Shown here: piece after piece, positions 1-8,542 of the stretch
Layout of the letters: the number at the start of each line of letters is the position of its first letter
Position numbering within the stretch: position 1 is the first letter of the stretch
NCBI RefSeq assembly: GCF_009192945.1
Contig: NZ_NSET01000036.1
Location: 1-64,000 of the forward strand
DNA length: 64,000 bases
Source of the DNA: Xanthomonas maliensis
GTDB lineage: Bacteria; Pseudomonadota; Gammaproteobacteria; Xanthomonadales; Xanthomonadaceae
Reading direction: 5' to 3'
The notes under the pieces: model-generated
What the model was told of the DNA's origin: nothing
Databases searched by the model: none
What the model saw: the letters and a program-made list of their open reading frames with translations, nothing else
Translations under genes and position numbers: made by a program

Positions 1-1186
1 CGGCGCGCAGGAACCGCAGTGTGAGAGGGGTCCATGAGGATTCCGAGCACCGGCCGCGCCCGCCTGGCGGCTGCGCAGTCGTTTTGTTAGCGATCTAAGC
101 ACAGCAAGACCTCTTCACCGCACCAGGCAGAACGCCGTTGGCAGTCGCAGCAGTGAACACACGCTGCCATCACACATGTCGCAGGACGCATGCTCCTGTA
201 TTGCTTGCCCCATGCCGACCGATCTGGCACACCCTTCCCGCACGCACCAGCGTCACCCCACCTCTGAAATCAATTCGGAGCCGACTCGGTTTGACATACG
301 CCGTTACGGCTGCGTCGATGGCACAGCATCATCCACACTGGCTGCACAAAGACTGCAAAATCCGGCACACGATGACAAATAACAACGATCGTCGAATTCA
401 GTTGAGTTACTAACCCAAAAAAATCTAGAGACCAGTCGCAGTATCGAGATTCCCAAGCTGATTAACTATTTTTTTGTTGACAGTTGGGTGACAGCGGGAT
501 TATCAATCACCCACCGCACGCACGTTCTTACAGCACACACCTACAATCTGAATGTGGACGCGACGGTTGAAGCGGCATGGACCGCCTCCCGAATAATCCT
601 GAAGTGCAACCAGCCCCGCCGATGCCGGCAACGCTGAGGCACGTGAAGCCAGGTCCGATCGAGTCGAGACCAATGAAAATATCTCAAATAGCCCTTCGCG
701 CTGCACAAACGAAGCTGCACGTGCGACCTCGAAACATTTAGCGCACCTCATTCGCAACCTAGCGATTGCGCAGCATGCGAACGAGCTGGATATCCCAGGA
801 CGACTGCCCTGGATGCTATCCAGTCGACAGGAGTGCTCGGCCACGGTAGCTCAATGGCCATTCAATGCACCCGGCATGCAGGTACGCTCGACCATCCGCG
901 CCCAATAGAGCCACACAGCTCGCGGGTGCCGTTCGCCCACTCTCAACGATAACGCTTTATAAAATTTCACTGGATCTCAACATTAACTTTTTCCGGCCAT
1001 CGCCGCTTATGTGAATAGAAGTTTAATTCGTCCAATAAAAATTAAATATACGTGCAAAATAACCGATCGACTGCTAATCGGTAGAACGCCATTTCACCCC
1101 CTATATCAATTTACCAATAGGTGCAGAGCGCCCGTCCGCCCGATTCACACATATAAAAACAAGCAACTCGCAATGGAGTTACCTTC
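1..1186. other. Gene-poor AT-rich leader upstream of the phosphonate operon
   Basis: I see no convincing gene here. The open frames at 138-413 (+) and 503-844 (-) resemble no family I know and have no good ribosome binding site. The last 250 bases are clearly richer in A and T than the rest of the window and probably hold the promoter of the operon that starts at 1187. A T-run followed by a TTGACA hexamer at 477-482 looks promoter-like but lacks a good -10 at the right distance. The compositional change suggests an acquired or decayed segment. Confidence 0.5.
1062..1081. promoter_or_regulatory. Inverted repeat, possible operator of the phosphonate operon
   Basis: The hexamers ACCGAT and ATCGGT form a perfect inverted repeat separated by 8 bases, about 105 bases before the first gene, inside the AT-rich leader. 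This spacing suits a dimeric regulator. No regulator gene lies in the cluster, so any regulator would act from elsewhere. The site is inferred from symmetry and position only. Confidence 0.25.
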
Positions 1187-2152
1187 TTGAACGCCTCCTC
1201 ACAAATCAATCACGAGCGTCATCGCGACGCATACTTGGCTTCGAAGCTGCGCAGCCTCCTCACCGGCCCGAACACCTCGTTCCTAATGGAAGCCCATAAC
1301 GGCTTGTCTGCACGCATCGTCGCCGAGGCCGGTTTCGAGGGAATATGGGCCTCGGGCCTATCGATCTCCGCCTCTTTGGGAGTGCGCGACGCCAACGAAG
1401 CGTCCTGGACGCAGACATTGGAAGTGGTCGAGTTCATGACCGACAGCACCGATCTTCCGATCCTGCTCGATGGAGACACCGGCTACGGCAACTTCAACAG
1501 CGTACGTAGGCTTGTCCAGAAGCTCTGCCAACGCAATGTTGCCGGCGTCTGCCTCGAAGACAAGATGTTCCCCAAGACCAACTCCTTCATCGGCGATGAT
1601 CAGGAACTGGCCGACCCCTCCGAGTTCGCGGGCAAGATCAAGGCCGCCAAAGACAGCCAGAGCAACGACGCGTTCTGCGTCGTTGCGCGGGTGGAGGCAC
1701 TGATCGTCGGCCGCGGACTGACCGAAGCGTTAAGCAGAGCCGAGCGATACCACGCCGCTGGAGCCGATGCAATTCTGATCCACTCCAAAAAAAGCGACGG
1801 GGTGGAAATCCTGAAGTTTGCCGAGCATTGGCAAGACCGCTGCCCGCTGGTGATCGTACCGACCACGTACTACGCAGTACCGACTCAGGCCTTCATCGAC
1901 GCAAGAATCGCCAGCATCATCTGGGCAAACCACAACCTGCGCGCGTCCGTCGCCAGCATGCGCAAGATCTGTGCAGCCATCCACCGCGAGCGGTCCCTCA
2001 GTGGCATCGAAAAAGAGCTGCCTCGGGTAAAAGAGATATTCGATCTGGTCGATCAGGACGAACTGACACAGGCCGAAAGCATCTATCTGCCCAAGAAGCA
2101 GCAGGGATCTGCTCTAGCGAGCAACAGCCACGACGCAGAGGCCGCACGATGA
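1187..2152 (+). CDS. pepM: Phosphoenolpyruvate mutase (phosphonate biosynthesis entry enzyme)
   Basis: This 321-residue protein should rearrange phosphoenolpyruvate to phosphonopyruvate, the C-P bond-forming step of nearly all phosphonate pathways. The isocitrate lyase/PEP mutase fold is clear, with DGDTGYGN around residues 94-101. The catalytic-loop motif EDK-x5-NS is exact at residues 124-133 and separates true PEP mutases from methylisocitrate lyases and oxaloacetate hydrolases. The start is a TTG at 1187, preceded by a GGAGTT ribosome binding site at 1175-1180; no in-frame ATG lies near. The stop overlaps the decarboxylase start (ATGA). It is the first gene of a tight eight-gene run. Confidence 0.93.
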   Translation: MNASSQINHERHRDAYLASKLRSLLTGPNTSFLMEAHNGLSARIVAEAGFEGIWASGLSISASLGVRDANEASWTQTLEVVEFMTDSTDLPILLDGDTGYGNFNSVRRLVQKLCQRNVAGVCLEDKMFPKTNSFIGDDQELADPSEFAGKIKAAKDSQSNDAFCVVARVEALIVGRGLTEALSRAERYHAAGADAILIHSKKSDGVEILKFAEHWQDRCPLVIVPTTYYAVPTQAFIDARIASIIWANHNLRASVASMRKICAAIHRERSLSGIEKELPRVKEIFDLVDQDELTQAESIYLPKKQQGSALASNSHDAEAAR

Positions 2153-3366
2153 TCAACGGCAAAGCATTTGTCGCAGCCGCATCGCGGGTGGGCTTCGACT
2201 TCTACACCAGCGTGCCTTGCTCCTATCTGACCCCGCTACTCAATGGGGTCCTGAGCGACCCAAAGGTGCATCACGTCACCGCCGCCAGCGAGGGCGAGGC
2301 CATCGGCATTGCCGCAGGTGCATACCTCGCGGGACGGCTACCTGTGGTGATGTTGCAGAATTCTGGTTTGGGCAACGCGGTCAATCCACTGACCTCGCTC
2401 AACCACGTCTTCAAGATACCCTGCCTGCTGATCTGCAGCTGGCGCGGCTCACCTGGCGTCGCTGACGAACCGCAGCACGCCGTCATGGGCGAGATCACCC
2501 ACAGCCTGCTCGATGTGTTGCGTATTCCACATGCACCGTTCCCGTCCGAACCCGATCAGATCGAGCACACGCTGCGGGCCGCGCACGCCTGCATCCAGCA
2601 AACACGCTTGCCATACGCACTGATTGTCGAACCCAACGTACTCGCAGAGGAGCACCTGCTGGCCCAGGCCGTGATCCGCATGCCAGCAGCGACGCAGTCC
2701 CAGTTTGGACGGCCCCAATCCCCCCTGCCAAGCAGGGAGGACGCGCTGCGCATCACAGCGTCGATGGCGCCCCATCACGCCGCCATTATCGCGACCACCG
2801 GCAAGACCGGGCGAGAGCTCTTCTGTATCGGCGACGATGCACGCAATCTCTACCTGGTCGGGTCGATGGGATGCGCCAGTGCGGTAGGCCTGGGCGCAGC
2901 GCTCAACGCCGATCGTCCCGTCCTGATACTCGATGGCGATGGCGCTGCGCTAATGAAGCTTGGCAACCTCTCCACCATCGGCCGCTATCAACCGACCAGC
3001 TTCGTCCATGTGCTGCTGGACAACGGCGTGCATGACAGCACAGGAGGCCAACCGACCAACTCGGGAAACATTGATTTCCCCAGTATCGCTGCAGCCTGCG
3101 GCTATCGGGCGACCTACGCCTGCCACGGGGAGGCCGCCCTGAGGCAGGCACTGGACATCTCCTTACGCAGTGCCGGACCGCACTTCATCCACGTCCGCAT
3201 ACGGCCCGGCTCCATGCATCCGCTCCCTCGTCCCACTGTTTCGCCAAGCGAAGTGGGCATGCGATTTGCGGCGCACCTGCAGCAGCGAGAGGTCTACAGT
3301 TCCGACGCGATCGGTCGTCGTGCCGCTGCACGTGCCAATACCGCCGAGAGGTCTGCCGCGCTATGA
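2149..3366 (+). CDS. ppd: Phosphonopyruvate decarboxylase
   Basis: This 405-residue thiamine diphosphate enzyme should decarboxylate phosphonopyruvate to phosphonoacetaldehyde, which pulls the unfavourable PEP mutase reaction forward. Evidence is the N-terminal pyrimidine-binding part with [16 protein letters not shown] (around residues 45-60), the diphosphate-binding [12 protein letters not shown] segment in the C-terminal half, and the family signature HDSTGGQPT. Length is normal for the family (Fom2, BcpC). The open frame extends further upstream, but the ATG at 2149 overlaps the pepM stop by four bases and matches the family N terminus. The next gene again overlaps by ATGA. Confidence 0.92.
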   Translation: MINGKAFVAAASRVGFDFYTSVPCSYLTPLLNGVLSDPKVHHVTAASEGEAIGIAAGAYLAGRLPVVMLQNSGLGNAVNPLTSLNHVFKIPCLLICSWRGSPGVADEPQHAVMGEITHSLLDVLRIPHAPFPSEPDQIEHTLRAAHACIQQTRLPYALIVEPNVLAEEHLLAQAVIRMPAATQSQFGRPQSPLPSREDALRITASMAPHHAAIIATTGKTGRELFCIGDDARNLYLVGSMGCASAVGLGAALNADRPVLILDGDGAALMKLGNLSTIGRYQPTSFVHVLLDNGVHDSTGGQPTNSGNIDFPSIAAACGYRATYACHGEAALRQALDISLRSAGPHFIHVRIRPGSMHPLPRPTVSPSEVGMRFAAHLQQREVYSSDAIGRRAAARANTAERSAAL

Positions 3367-4316
3367 ACTACCCCATGCCATTCAGAGAATGGGCACGCTG
3401 CGCGAAAGTACGCGGCCCACTACCGGTCCACGCACCCGACGCCAATGACTGGGAAAACGGCTTGCTATTCACACCCGAGCTGGTGTTGTGTCATCGCCAT
3501 CCTCTGGTGCAGGCACAGGGTCCAGAGGCCTTGCACTGGCTGCTGGCGCAGGCGCTGTACAACAACCTCGAATTCACCCAGGTGCTGGAGCATCAGGTCG
3601 TCAACACCGCGGTCTACCGGATCGCACGCGACGACAGCGGGTTCGAACTTCCGCCGGACATGGTCAGCGACGCCTGGAACATTCTGGTCGACGAGTCCTA
3701 CCACGGCAAACTCACCGCCGACCTAGCACGCCTGGTACAAGCGCATACCGCAATTCCTCCAACAACAGCCAAGGTTCCTGCGTTCTATCGACGCTTGCAA
3801 CGCGAATTCGCGCGCGCCCATCCCTCCGCAGGCGAGCTGCTGCCACTGTTCTTCTGCTCGATTTCCGAAACACTGATCACCAGGAACCTGGTCGAGATTC
3901 CCCGCGATCCACGTGTGATCGACGCAGTCCGTCAAGTCATGAAGGACCATGCGGAGGACGAAAGCAGACACCACCGCTTCTTCACGAGCTTCATTGCTGA
4001 GGCCTGGCCGCAGTTGAGCGATCGACTGCAACGCTACATCGGCCCGCTGTTGCCATCGTTCATCGCCATCTTCACCGATACCGATCTGGTGGCCGTGCGA
4101 GGGCAGTTGCACGATATCGGCCTGAACGAAGCGCAAGCCGATGAGGTGATCAACGACTGTTACTCCCCGCAGCAACTTGCACAGGTGCGGCGAGGGGCCG
4201 CCAGATCATGCGTGGCCACGCTACGGAAGGTCGGCATCCTCGAAAGCGCGCAGGTTCAGGACGAGTGCGAGCGCCTGGGCTTGTTCGACCCCGTTCCTGA
4301 GAAGGCATTGTCATGA
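3363..4316 (+). CDS. AurF-type non-heme diiron oxygenase (probable N-oxygenase)
   Basis: This is a 317-residue helical protein of the AurF/CmlI diiron oxygenase family, whose known members oxidise amino groups. All seven AurF iron ligands can be placed: E76, E111, H114, E169, H196, E200 and H203. The gaps are 35, 3, 55, 27, 4 and 3, against 35, 3, 57, 27, 4 and 3 in AurF (E101, E136, H139, E196, H223, E227, H230, as I recall them). The DHAEDESRHH segment carries the last three. In this operon a phosphonate amine or amide is the likely substrate; C-hydroxylation cannot be excluded. Start and stop both overlap neighbours by ATGA. Confidence 0.8.
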   Translation: MNYPMPFREWARCAKVRGPLPVHAPDANDWENGLLFTPELVLCHRHPLVQAQGPEALHWLLAQALYNNLEFTQVLEHQVVNTAVYRIARDDSGFELPPDMVSDAWNILVDESYHGKLTADLARLVQAHTAIPPTTAKVPAFYRRLQREFARAHPSAGELLPLFFCSISETLITRNLVEIPRDPRVIDAVRQVMKDHAEDESRHHRFFTSFIAEAWPQLSDRLQRYIGPLLPSFIAIFTDTDLVAVRGQLHDIGLNEAQADEVINDCYSPQQLAQVRRGAARSCVATLRKVGILESAQVQDECERLGLFDPVPEKALS

Positions 4317-5038
4317 GGGCGATCATTCTTGCCGCAGGAACCGGCAGCCGGCTCAGAGCCCATACCGAACGGCCCAAATGCCTGCTTACGCTAGGCGACA
4401 AGCATCTGATCCAACATCAGATCGATGCACTCCTAGCGCTTGGCATCGACGACATCCACGTGATCCTGGGCTACCGCAGTGATGACGTCAGCCGGGTCCT
4501 GCCGCCAGGCATCCAGAGGTACGTATATCCAGGCTTTGCAGATACCAATAACCTGTGGACCCTGGCGGCCTTCGCCCCCTTGCTTTCCGGCCCGTGCATG
4601 ATTCTGTTCGCCGATGTCTGGGCGGACAGCGATGCGCTGAGCGACCTGGTCCGCACCGAGGCGGATATCGCCGTGCTGGCCGATGGGCGCGCCTGCCTTG
4701 CAGGCACGATGCGATTGCTGGCACAAGGCGAACGGCTCCTCGATATAGGCAGCCACATCACAATGGAGCTGGGCGACGGAAATTTCATCGGCATTGCCCG
4801 TTTCAGTGCGCGCGCCGCGTCCGCTCTGGGCGACCGCATCGTTGACTGCGTCCGTCGGGGCGAGGGCCGGCAGGCTTACTACACCGCCGTCATCCCGGAC
4901 TTAACTGCTGCCTTTCCTGCACTGATCGTGTGGATGCGCGGGCGACGCTGGATCGAGATCGATTGCGAGGAAGACCTGCGCAGGGCCCAAAGGCTCCCCA
5001 TCGCATCCCCCACGCCTGCGCTTGCAGTGACCGCTTAG
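4313..5038 (+). CDS. Stand-alone nucleotidyltransferase, probable CTP:phosphonate cytidylyltransferase
   Basis: This 241-residue single-domain sugar-nucleotidyltransferase-fold enzyme starts with the signature LAAGTGSRL followed by RPKCLL (residues 6-27). It has a metal-binding LFADVW strand near residue 100 and a C-terminal EIDCEEDL motif, the pattern of LicC-type phosphocholine and PntC-type aminoethylphosphonate cytidylyltransferases. In phosphonate pathways such enzymes make CMP esters of the phosphonate (the N-terminal domain of Fom1, PntC), either as a handle for tailoring enzymes or to pass it on to a lipid or glycan. No phosphotransferase of the latter kind is present, which favours the handle role. 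CTP preference is inferred. Confidence 0.75.
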   Translation: MRAIILAAGTGSRLRAHTERPKCLLTLGDKHLIQHQIDALLALGIDDIHVILGYRSDDVSRVLPPGIQRYVYPGFADTNNLWTLAAFAPLLSGPCMILFADVWADSDALSDLVRTEADIAVLADGRACLAGTMRLLAQGERLLDIGSHITMELGDGNFIGIARFSARAASALGDRIVDCVRRGEGRQAYYTAVIPDLTAAFPALIVWMRGRRWIEIDCEEDLRRAQRLPIASPTPALAVTA

Positions 5039-5049
5039 AGGAAACTCCA

Positions 5050-7068
5050 ATGTGTGGATTCGTAGGCATCCTTCACCGTGACGGTGCACGTTTCGAGCAG
5101 CAGCAGATGCTGCAGGCGATGAACCAGACCATCGTGCACCGCGGCCCGGACGACGCTGGCATCCATCTCTCAGGTCCAATCGGCCTGGGCTTCCGGCGGC
5201 TCAGCGTCATCGACGTACCGGGCGGCCATCAGCCCATGATCGATGGGCACACCGGCGTGGCCCTGGTGTTCAATGGCGAGATCTACAACTACAAGCAGTT
5301 GCGTCAACAACTCGAAGCGCTAGGCGCACAGTTCCGCACGCGTTCGGATACCGAGGTATTACTGCGCAGCTTCATCCATTGGGGCGCGCAGTGCGTGGAG
5401 CGACTGTCGGGCATGTTTGCTTTCGCAGCCTGGGATCCGCGCGCTGGCACACTGACGCTTGCGCGCGACCGCCTGGGCGTCAAGCCACTGTACTGGACGC
5501 AGGTCGGAAACGATTTCCTGTTTGCCTCGGAGGTCAAAGCATTCTTCGCGCATCACGGATTCGAACGCAAGGCTGATCTGGACGGCATTTCCAGCTACCT
5601 GAGCTTCCGTCAGCCGGTGTGGGACAACACCTATTTCGAAGGCGTGCACAAGCTGCTTCCTGGCGAGATGCTGGTAGCGACGCCGGCACAGCTACAGCGG
5701 CAGCGTTATTGGGCGCTACCGACGCCGATGCCCGAACAAGGCAGAAGTGAAGCGGACTGGCTGGAAGCGCTCTCCGAAAAACTCGACGCGGCGGTCCGGC
5801 GCTGCCTGGTGTCGGATGTTCCACTCGGCGCCTACCTGAGTGGTGGATTGGATTCCAACATCATGGTGGCGCTCATGGCCCGCCATATGACCTCCCCGCC
5901 GCAGACCTTCTCGGTCGGCTACGGCACGCACGGTTACGACGAAGGCGCCTATGCGGCCGAGGCCGCTGCCGCCGTCGGCGCCGAACATACCCATCTGGTG
6001 ATCGATCGTCAGGAATACATCGACGGCATGGCGCCACTGATTATGCAATGCGATGCCCCGCTCATGATTCCGCAGATGGTGGCCGGATTGAAGCTCTCGA
6101 AGGAAATGCGTCGCCACGTCAAGGTCGCCCTGAGCGGCGATGGCGCGGACGAGCTCTTCGGCGGCTACGGCCGGGTCATGCGCTCGCCATTCGACTGGAA
6201 GAAGATTGCAGCGACACGGCGCGTGCTGGGCCCGGCGGCGCGATGGTTGAGCAAACTTGGCCACGACCCCTACGGACCGGTCAGCAACCTCGGCTGCGCG
6301 CGGCACATCGAGCACTTCTTCAACGTCTATCACTGGCTGCCACTCGACGAAAAGATGGCGCTGTTCTCGCCCGACGTGCGCAGCCGTCTGAACGGCGACC
6401 ACAAAACCCTTGCCCCGTTCGAAGAAGCCTTCGCGCAGACACGCGATTGCGATCCACATGACAGGGTGCTGCACGTCTTCCAGAAAATCCACCTGGGATG
6501 CGTATTGGACAAGGTGGACACCATCGGCATGCTGGCATCGCTGGAAGGACGCGTGCCTTTTGTCGACCATGAACTGGTGGAAACCTTCATCCATATGCCG
6601 CATCGCCTGAAGATGAAGTGGCGCTCCCCGTTGGCGCTGATCCGCGCACTTGGCACGTCGGCCTTCAATGCATCGGAGGTTCTGGACCAGAGCAAGTACT
6701 TGCTGCGCACCTGCGCGCAACGGCTATTGCCGTCGCATCTTGCGCAGCGCAAGAAAATGGGGTTCCCCACGCCGCTGGACGACTGGCTCAAGGCCGGCAT
6801 GCTCGACGACGCGAAAGCGATCCTGCTTGATCGCCGCTCGCGCGAGCGTGGGTTGTTCGATGCCAGACGGCTGGAGCACTTCCTGTCGCATCCGCAATCG
6901 CTGGACTACGACTTCTACGGCAAGAAGGTATGGATGCTGATGAACGTCGAGCTCTGGTTCCGCGGCGTGGTCGACGGCATCCCGGCTGCGAGCACTCCCT
7001 CGCCGCGACATGCGGTGCCGATCCATACTGATACGGAGGCGCACAGCGCTCATGCACAGGTGCATTGA
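5050..7068 (+). CDS. asnB: Asparagine synthetase-like glutamine-dependent amidotransferase
   Basis: This 672-residue two-domain enzyme keeps the N-terminal nucleophile glutaminase (MCGFVG with Cys2, then GPDDAG, RRLSVID and NGEIYNY) and the ATP-pyrophosphatase synthetase domain (SGGLDS at residues 264-269, then SGDGADELFGGYGR). With both sites intact it should use glutamine-derived ammonia and ATP to convert a carboxylate to an amide. Homologues occur in antibiotic and polysaccharide clusters, not only in asparagine synthesis. Next to a phosphonoacetaldehyde dehydrogenase, the carboxylate could be phosphonoacetate or its CMP ester. The start at 5050 follows an AGAGGAAA ribosome binding site eleven bases after the previous stop and leaves Cys2 correctly placed. 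Confidence 0.85.
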   Translation: MCGFVGILHRDGARFEQQQMLQAMNQTIVHRGPDDAGIHLSGPIGLGFRRLSVIDVPGGHQPMIDGHTGVALVFNGEIYNYKQLRQQLEALGAQFRTRSDTEVLLRSFIHWGAQCVERLSGMFAFAAWDPRAGTLTLARDRLGVKPLYWTQVGNDFLFASEVKAFFAHHGFERKADLDGISSYLSFRQPVWDNTYFEGVHKLLPGEMLVATPAQLQRQRYWALPTPMPEQGRSEADWLEALSEKLDAAVRRCLVSDVPLGAYLSGGLDSNIMVALMARHMTSPPQTFSVGYGTHGYDEGAYAAEAAAAVGAEHTHLVIDRQEYIDGMAPLIMQCDAPLMIPQMVAGLKLSKEMRRHVKVALSGDGADELFGGYGRVMRSPFDWKKIAATRRVLGPAARWLSKLGHDPYGPVSNLGCARHIEHFFNVYHWLPLDEKMALFSPDVRSRLNGDHKTLAPFEEAFAQTRDCDPHDRVLHVFQKIHLGCVLDKVDTIGMLASLEGRVPFVDHELVETFIHMPHRLKMKWRSPLALIRALGTSAFNASEVLDQSKYLLRTCAQRLLPSHLAQRKKMGFPTPLDDWLKAGMLDDAKAILLDRRSRERGLFDARRLEHFLSHPQSLDYDFYGKKVWMLMNVELWFRGVVDGIPAASTPSPRHAVPIHTDTEAHSAHAQVH

Positions 7069-8542
7069 CCGAGACGAGGCCGGCGTCGTGGGCAAGATGC
7101 AGCCGCGGCATGAGCAATGGCGCGTCGCCGGGGCACGGGTGGATGGCGCTGACGACCGGCTGGAGGTCCGCTTCCCTTACAACGGAGCGCTGGTCGGAAC
7201 GGTGCCGCTCGCGCAGGCCGACGACGTGCGCGCCGCACTCGCCCAGGCGTACGCCTACCGTCCAACGCTCACCCGCCATCAGCGGCATACCATCTTGTCG
7301 ACCGCGCGCGATCTGCTGATCGCGCGTACCGCAGCGTTCGTGCGGTCGATCGTTTCCGAGAGCGGGCTCTGCGTGCGCGATGCCAGCTACGAAGTCGATC
7401 GCGCCGCGGAGGTGCTACGCGTCGCGGCGCATCAAGCATTGATCGACGATGGAGACATCTACGCATGCGACATCACGCAGCGCGGACAGCAACGGCGCGT
7501 CTACACACAGCGCGACCCGCTGCTGGGCATCATCGTGGCGATCACACCGTTCAATCATCCACTCAATCAGGTGGCACACAAGGTCGCGCCATCCATCGCG
7601 ACCAACAACAGGATGATCCTCAAGCCCAGCGAGAAAACGCCGCTGACTGCCTTGCTGTTTGCCGATCTGCTGACCGATGCGGGGCTTCCCGGACCGATGC
7701 TGACGGTCATCACCGGCAAGCCAGAGGTCATCGGGAACGTGCTCCTGACCAGCGAGCAGGTGGATCTGGTGACCTTTACCGGCAGCGTCGCCGCGGGCAA
7801 GCAGATCGCTGCGCGCTGTGTCTACAAACGACAGGTGCTGGAGCTCGGCGGCAACGATCCGATGATCGTGATGGAAGACGCCGATCTCGACGAGGCGGTT
7901 TCGCTGGCGGTCGCCGGCGCCTATCGCAACAGTGGGCAACGCTGTACCGCGATCAAGCGACTGCTGGTACATCGACAGGTCGCAGACGCCTTCGCGGAAC
8001 GCCTGGTGCAGGCCACGCAGCGACTGAAGGTGGGCGATCCGTTCGACCCACGCATGGACCTTGGCACCTTGATCGACGAGGCCGCCGCCGCGCAGGTCGA
8101 ACGCCGCGTCGCGGCCGCCGCCGCGAGTGGCGCCGAGGTCCTGTGCGGCCATCGGCGCGACGGCGCGCAGTATCTCCCGACCGTCGTTGACCACGTCATG
8201 CCGACCATGGAGCTGGTGCAACAGGAGACCTTCGGGCCGGTGGCGCCGATCATCCGCATCGATTCTATCGACGATGCAATCCGGATCGCCAACGACAGCG
8301 ACTTTGGATTGTCGTCGGCACTGTGCAGCAACCGCTGGGACTACATACAGCGTTGCGTGGCCGAGCTGCAGACAGGGTCGGTGAACATACGCGAAGTGCC
8401 AGGCTATCGACTCGAGTCCACGCCGTTCGGTGGCATCAAGAACTCCGGACTGGGCTATAAGGAAGGCGTTCTGGAAGCCATGTCGGCCTACACCAACGTC
8501 AAAACCTATTCGCTGCCCTGGGGCGCAAGGACGGTCGCGTGA
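7052..8542 (+). CDS. Aldehyde dehydrogenase, PhnY-like (phosphonoacetaldehyde to phosphonoacetate)
   Basis: This 496-residue NAD(P)-dependent aldehyde dehydrogenase has general-base Glu264 (LELGGNDP) and nucleophile Cys298 in GQRCTAIKR. The stretch TPFNHPLNQVAHK, followed by APSIATNN, is what I remember from PhnY-type phosphonoacetaldehyde dehydrogenases, which also place an Arg directly before the Cys. Since phosphonopyruvate decarboxylase lies in the same operon, phosphonoacetaldehyde is the obvious substrate and phosphonoacetate the product. GapN-type dehydrogenases share parts of these motifs and are the main alternative. The ATG at 7052 overlaps asnB by 17 bases behind a GGAGG at 7034-7038; an ATG at 7097 is another option. 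Confidence 0.82.
   Translation: MHRCIDRDEAGVVGKMQPRHEQWRVAGARVDGADDRLEVRFPYNGALVGTVPLAQADDVRAALAQAYAYRPTLTRHQRHTILSTARDLLIARTAAFVRSIVSESGLCVRDASYEVDRAAEVLRVAAHQALIDDGDIYACDITQRGQQRRVYTQRDPLLGIIVAITPFNHPLNQVAHKVAPSIATNNRMILKPSEKTPLTALLFADLLTDAGLPGPMLTVITGKPEVIGNVLLTSEQVDLVTFTGSVAAGKQIAARCVYKRQVLELGGNDPMIVMEDADLDEAVSLAVAGAYRNSGQRCTAIKRLLVHRQVADAFAERLVQATQRLKVGDPFDPRMDLGTLIDEAAAAQVERRVAAAAASGAEVLCGHRRDGAQYLPTVVDHVMPTMELVQQETFGPVAPIIRIDSIDDAIRIANDSDFGLSSALCSNRWDYIQRCVAELQTGSVNIREVPGYRLESTPFGGIKNSGLGYKEGVLEAMSAYTNVKTYSLPWGARTVA

Noticed and set aside
920-1186. PIP box (HrpX-type plant-inducible promoter) before pepM
   Set aside because: TTCG-type half sites occur at 932 and 1027 but no partner lies 15 bases downstream of either.
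1187-2152. Methylisocitrate lyase or oxaloacetate hydrolase instead of PEP mutase
   Set aside because: The EDK-x5-NS motif is exact, and a phosphonopyruvate decarboxylase gene follows directly.
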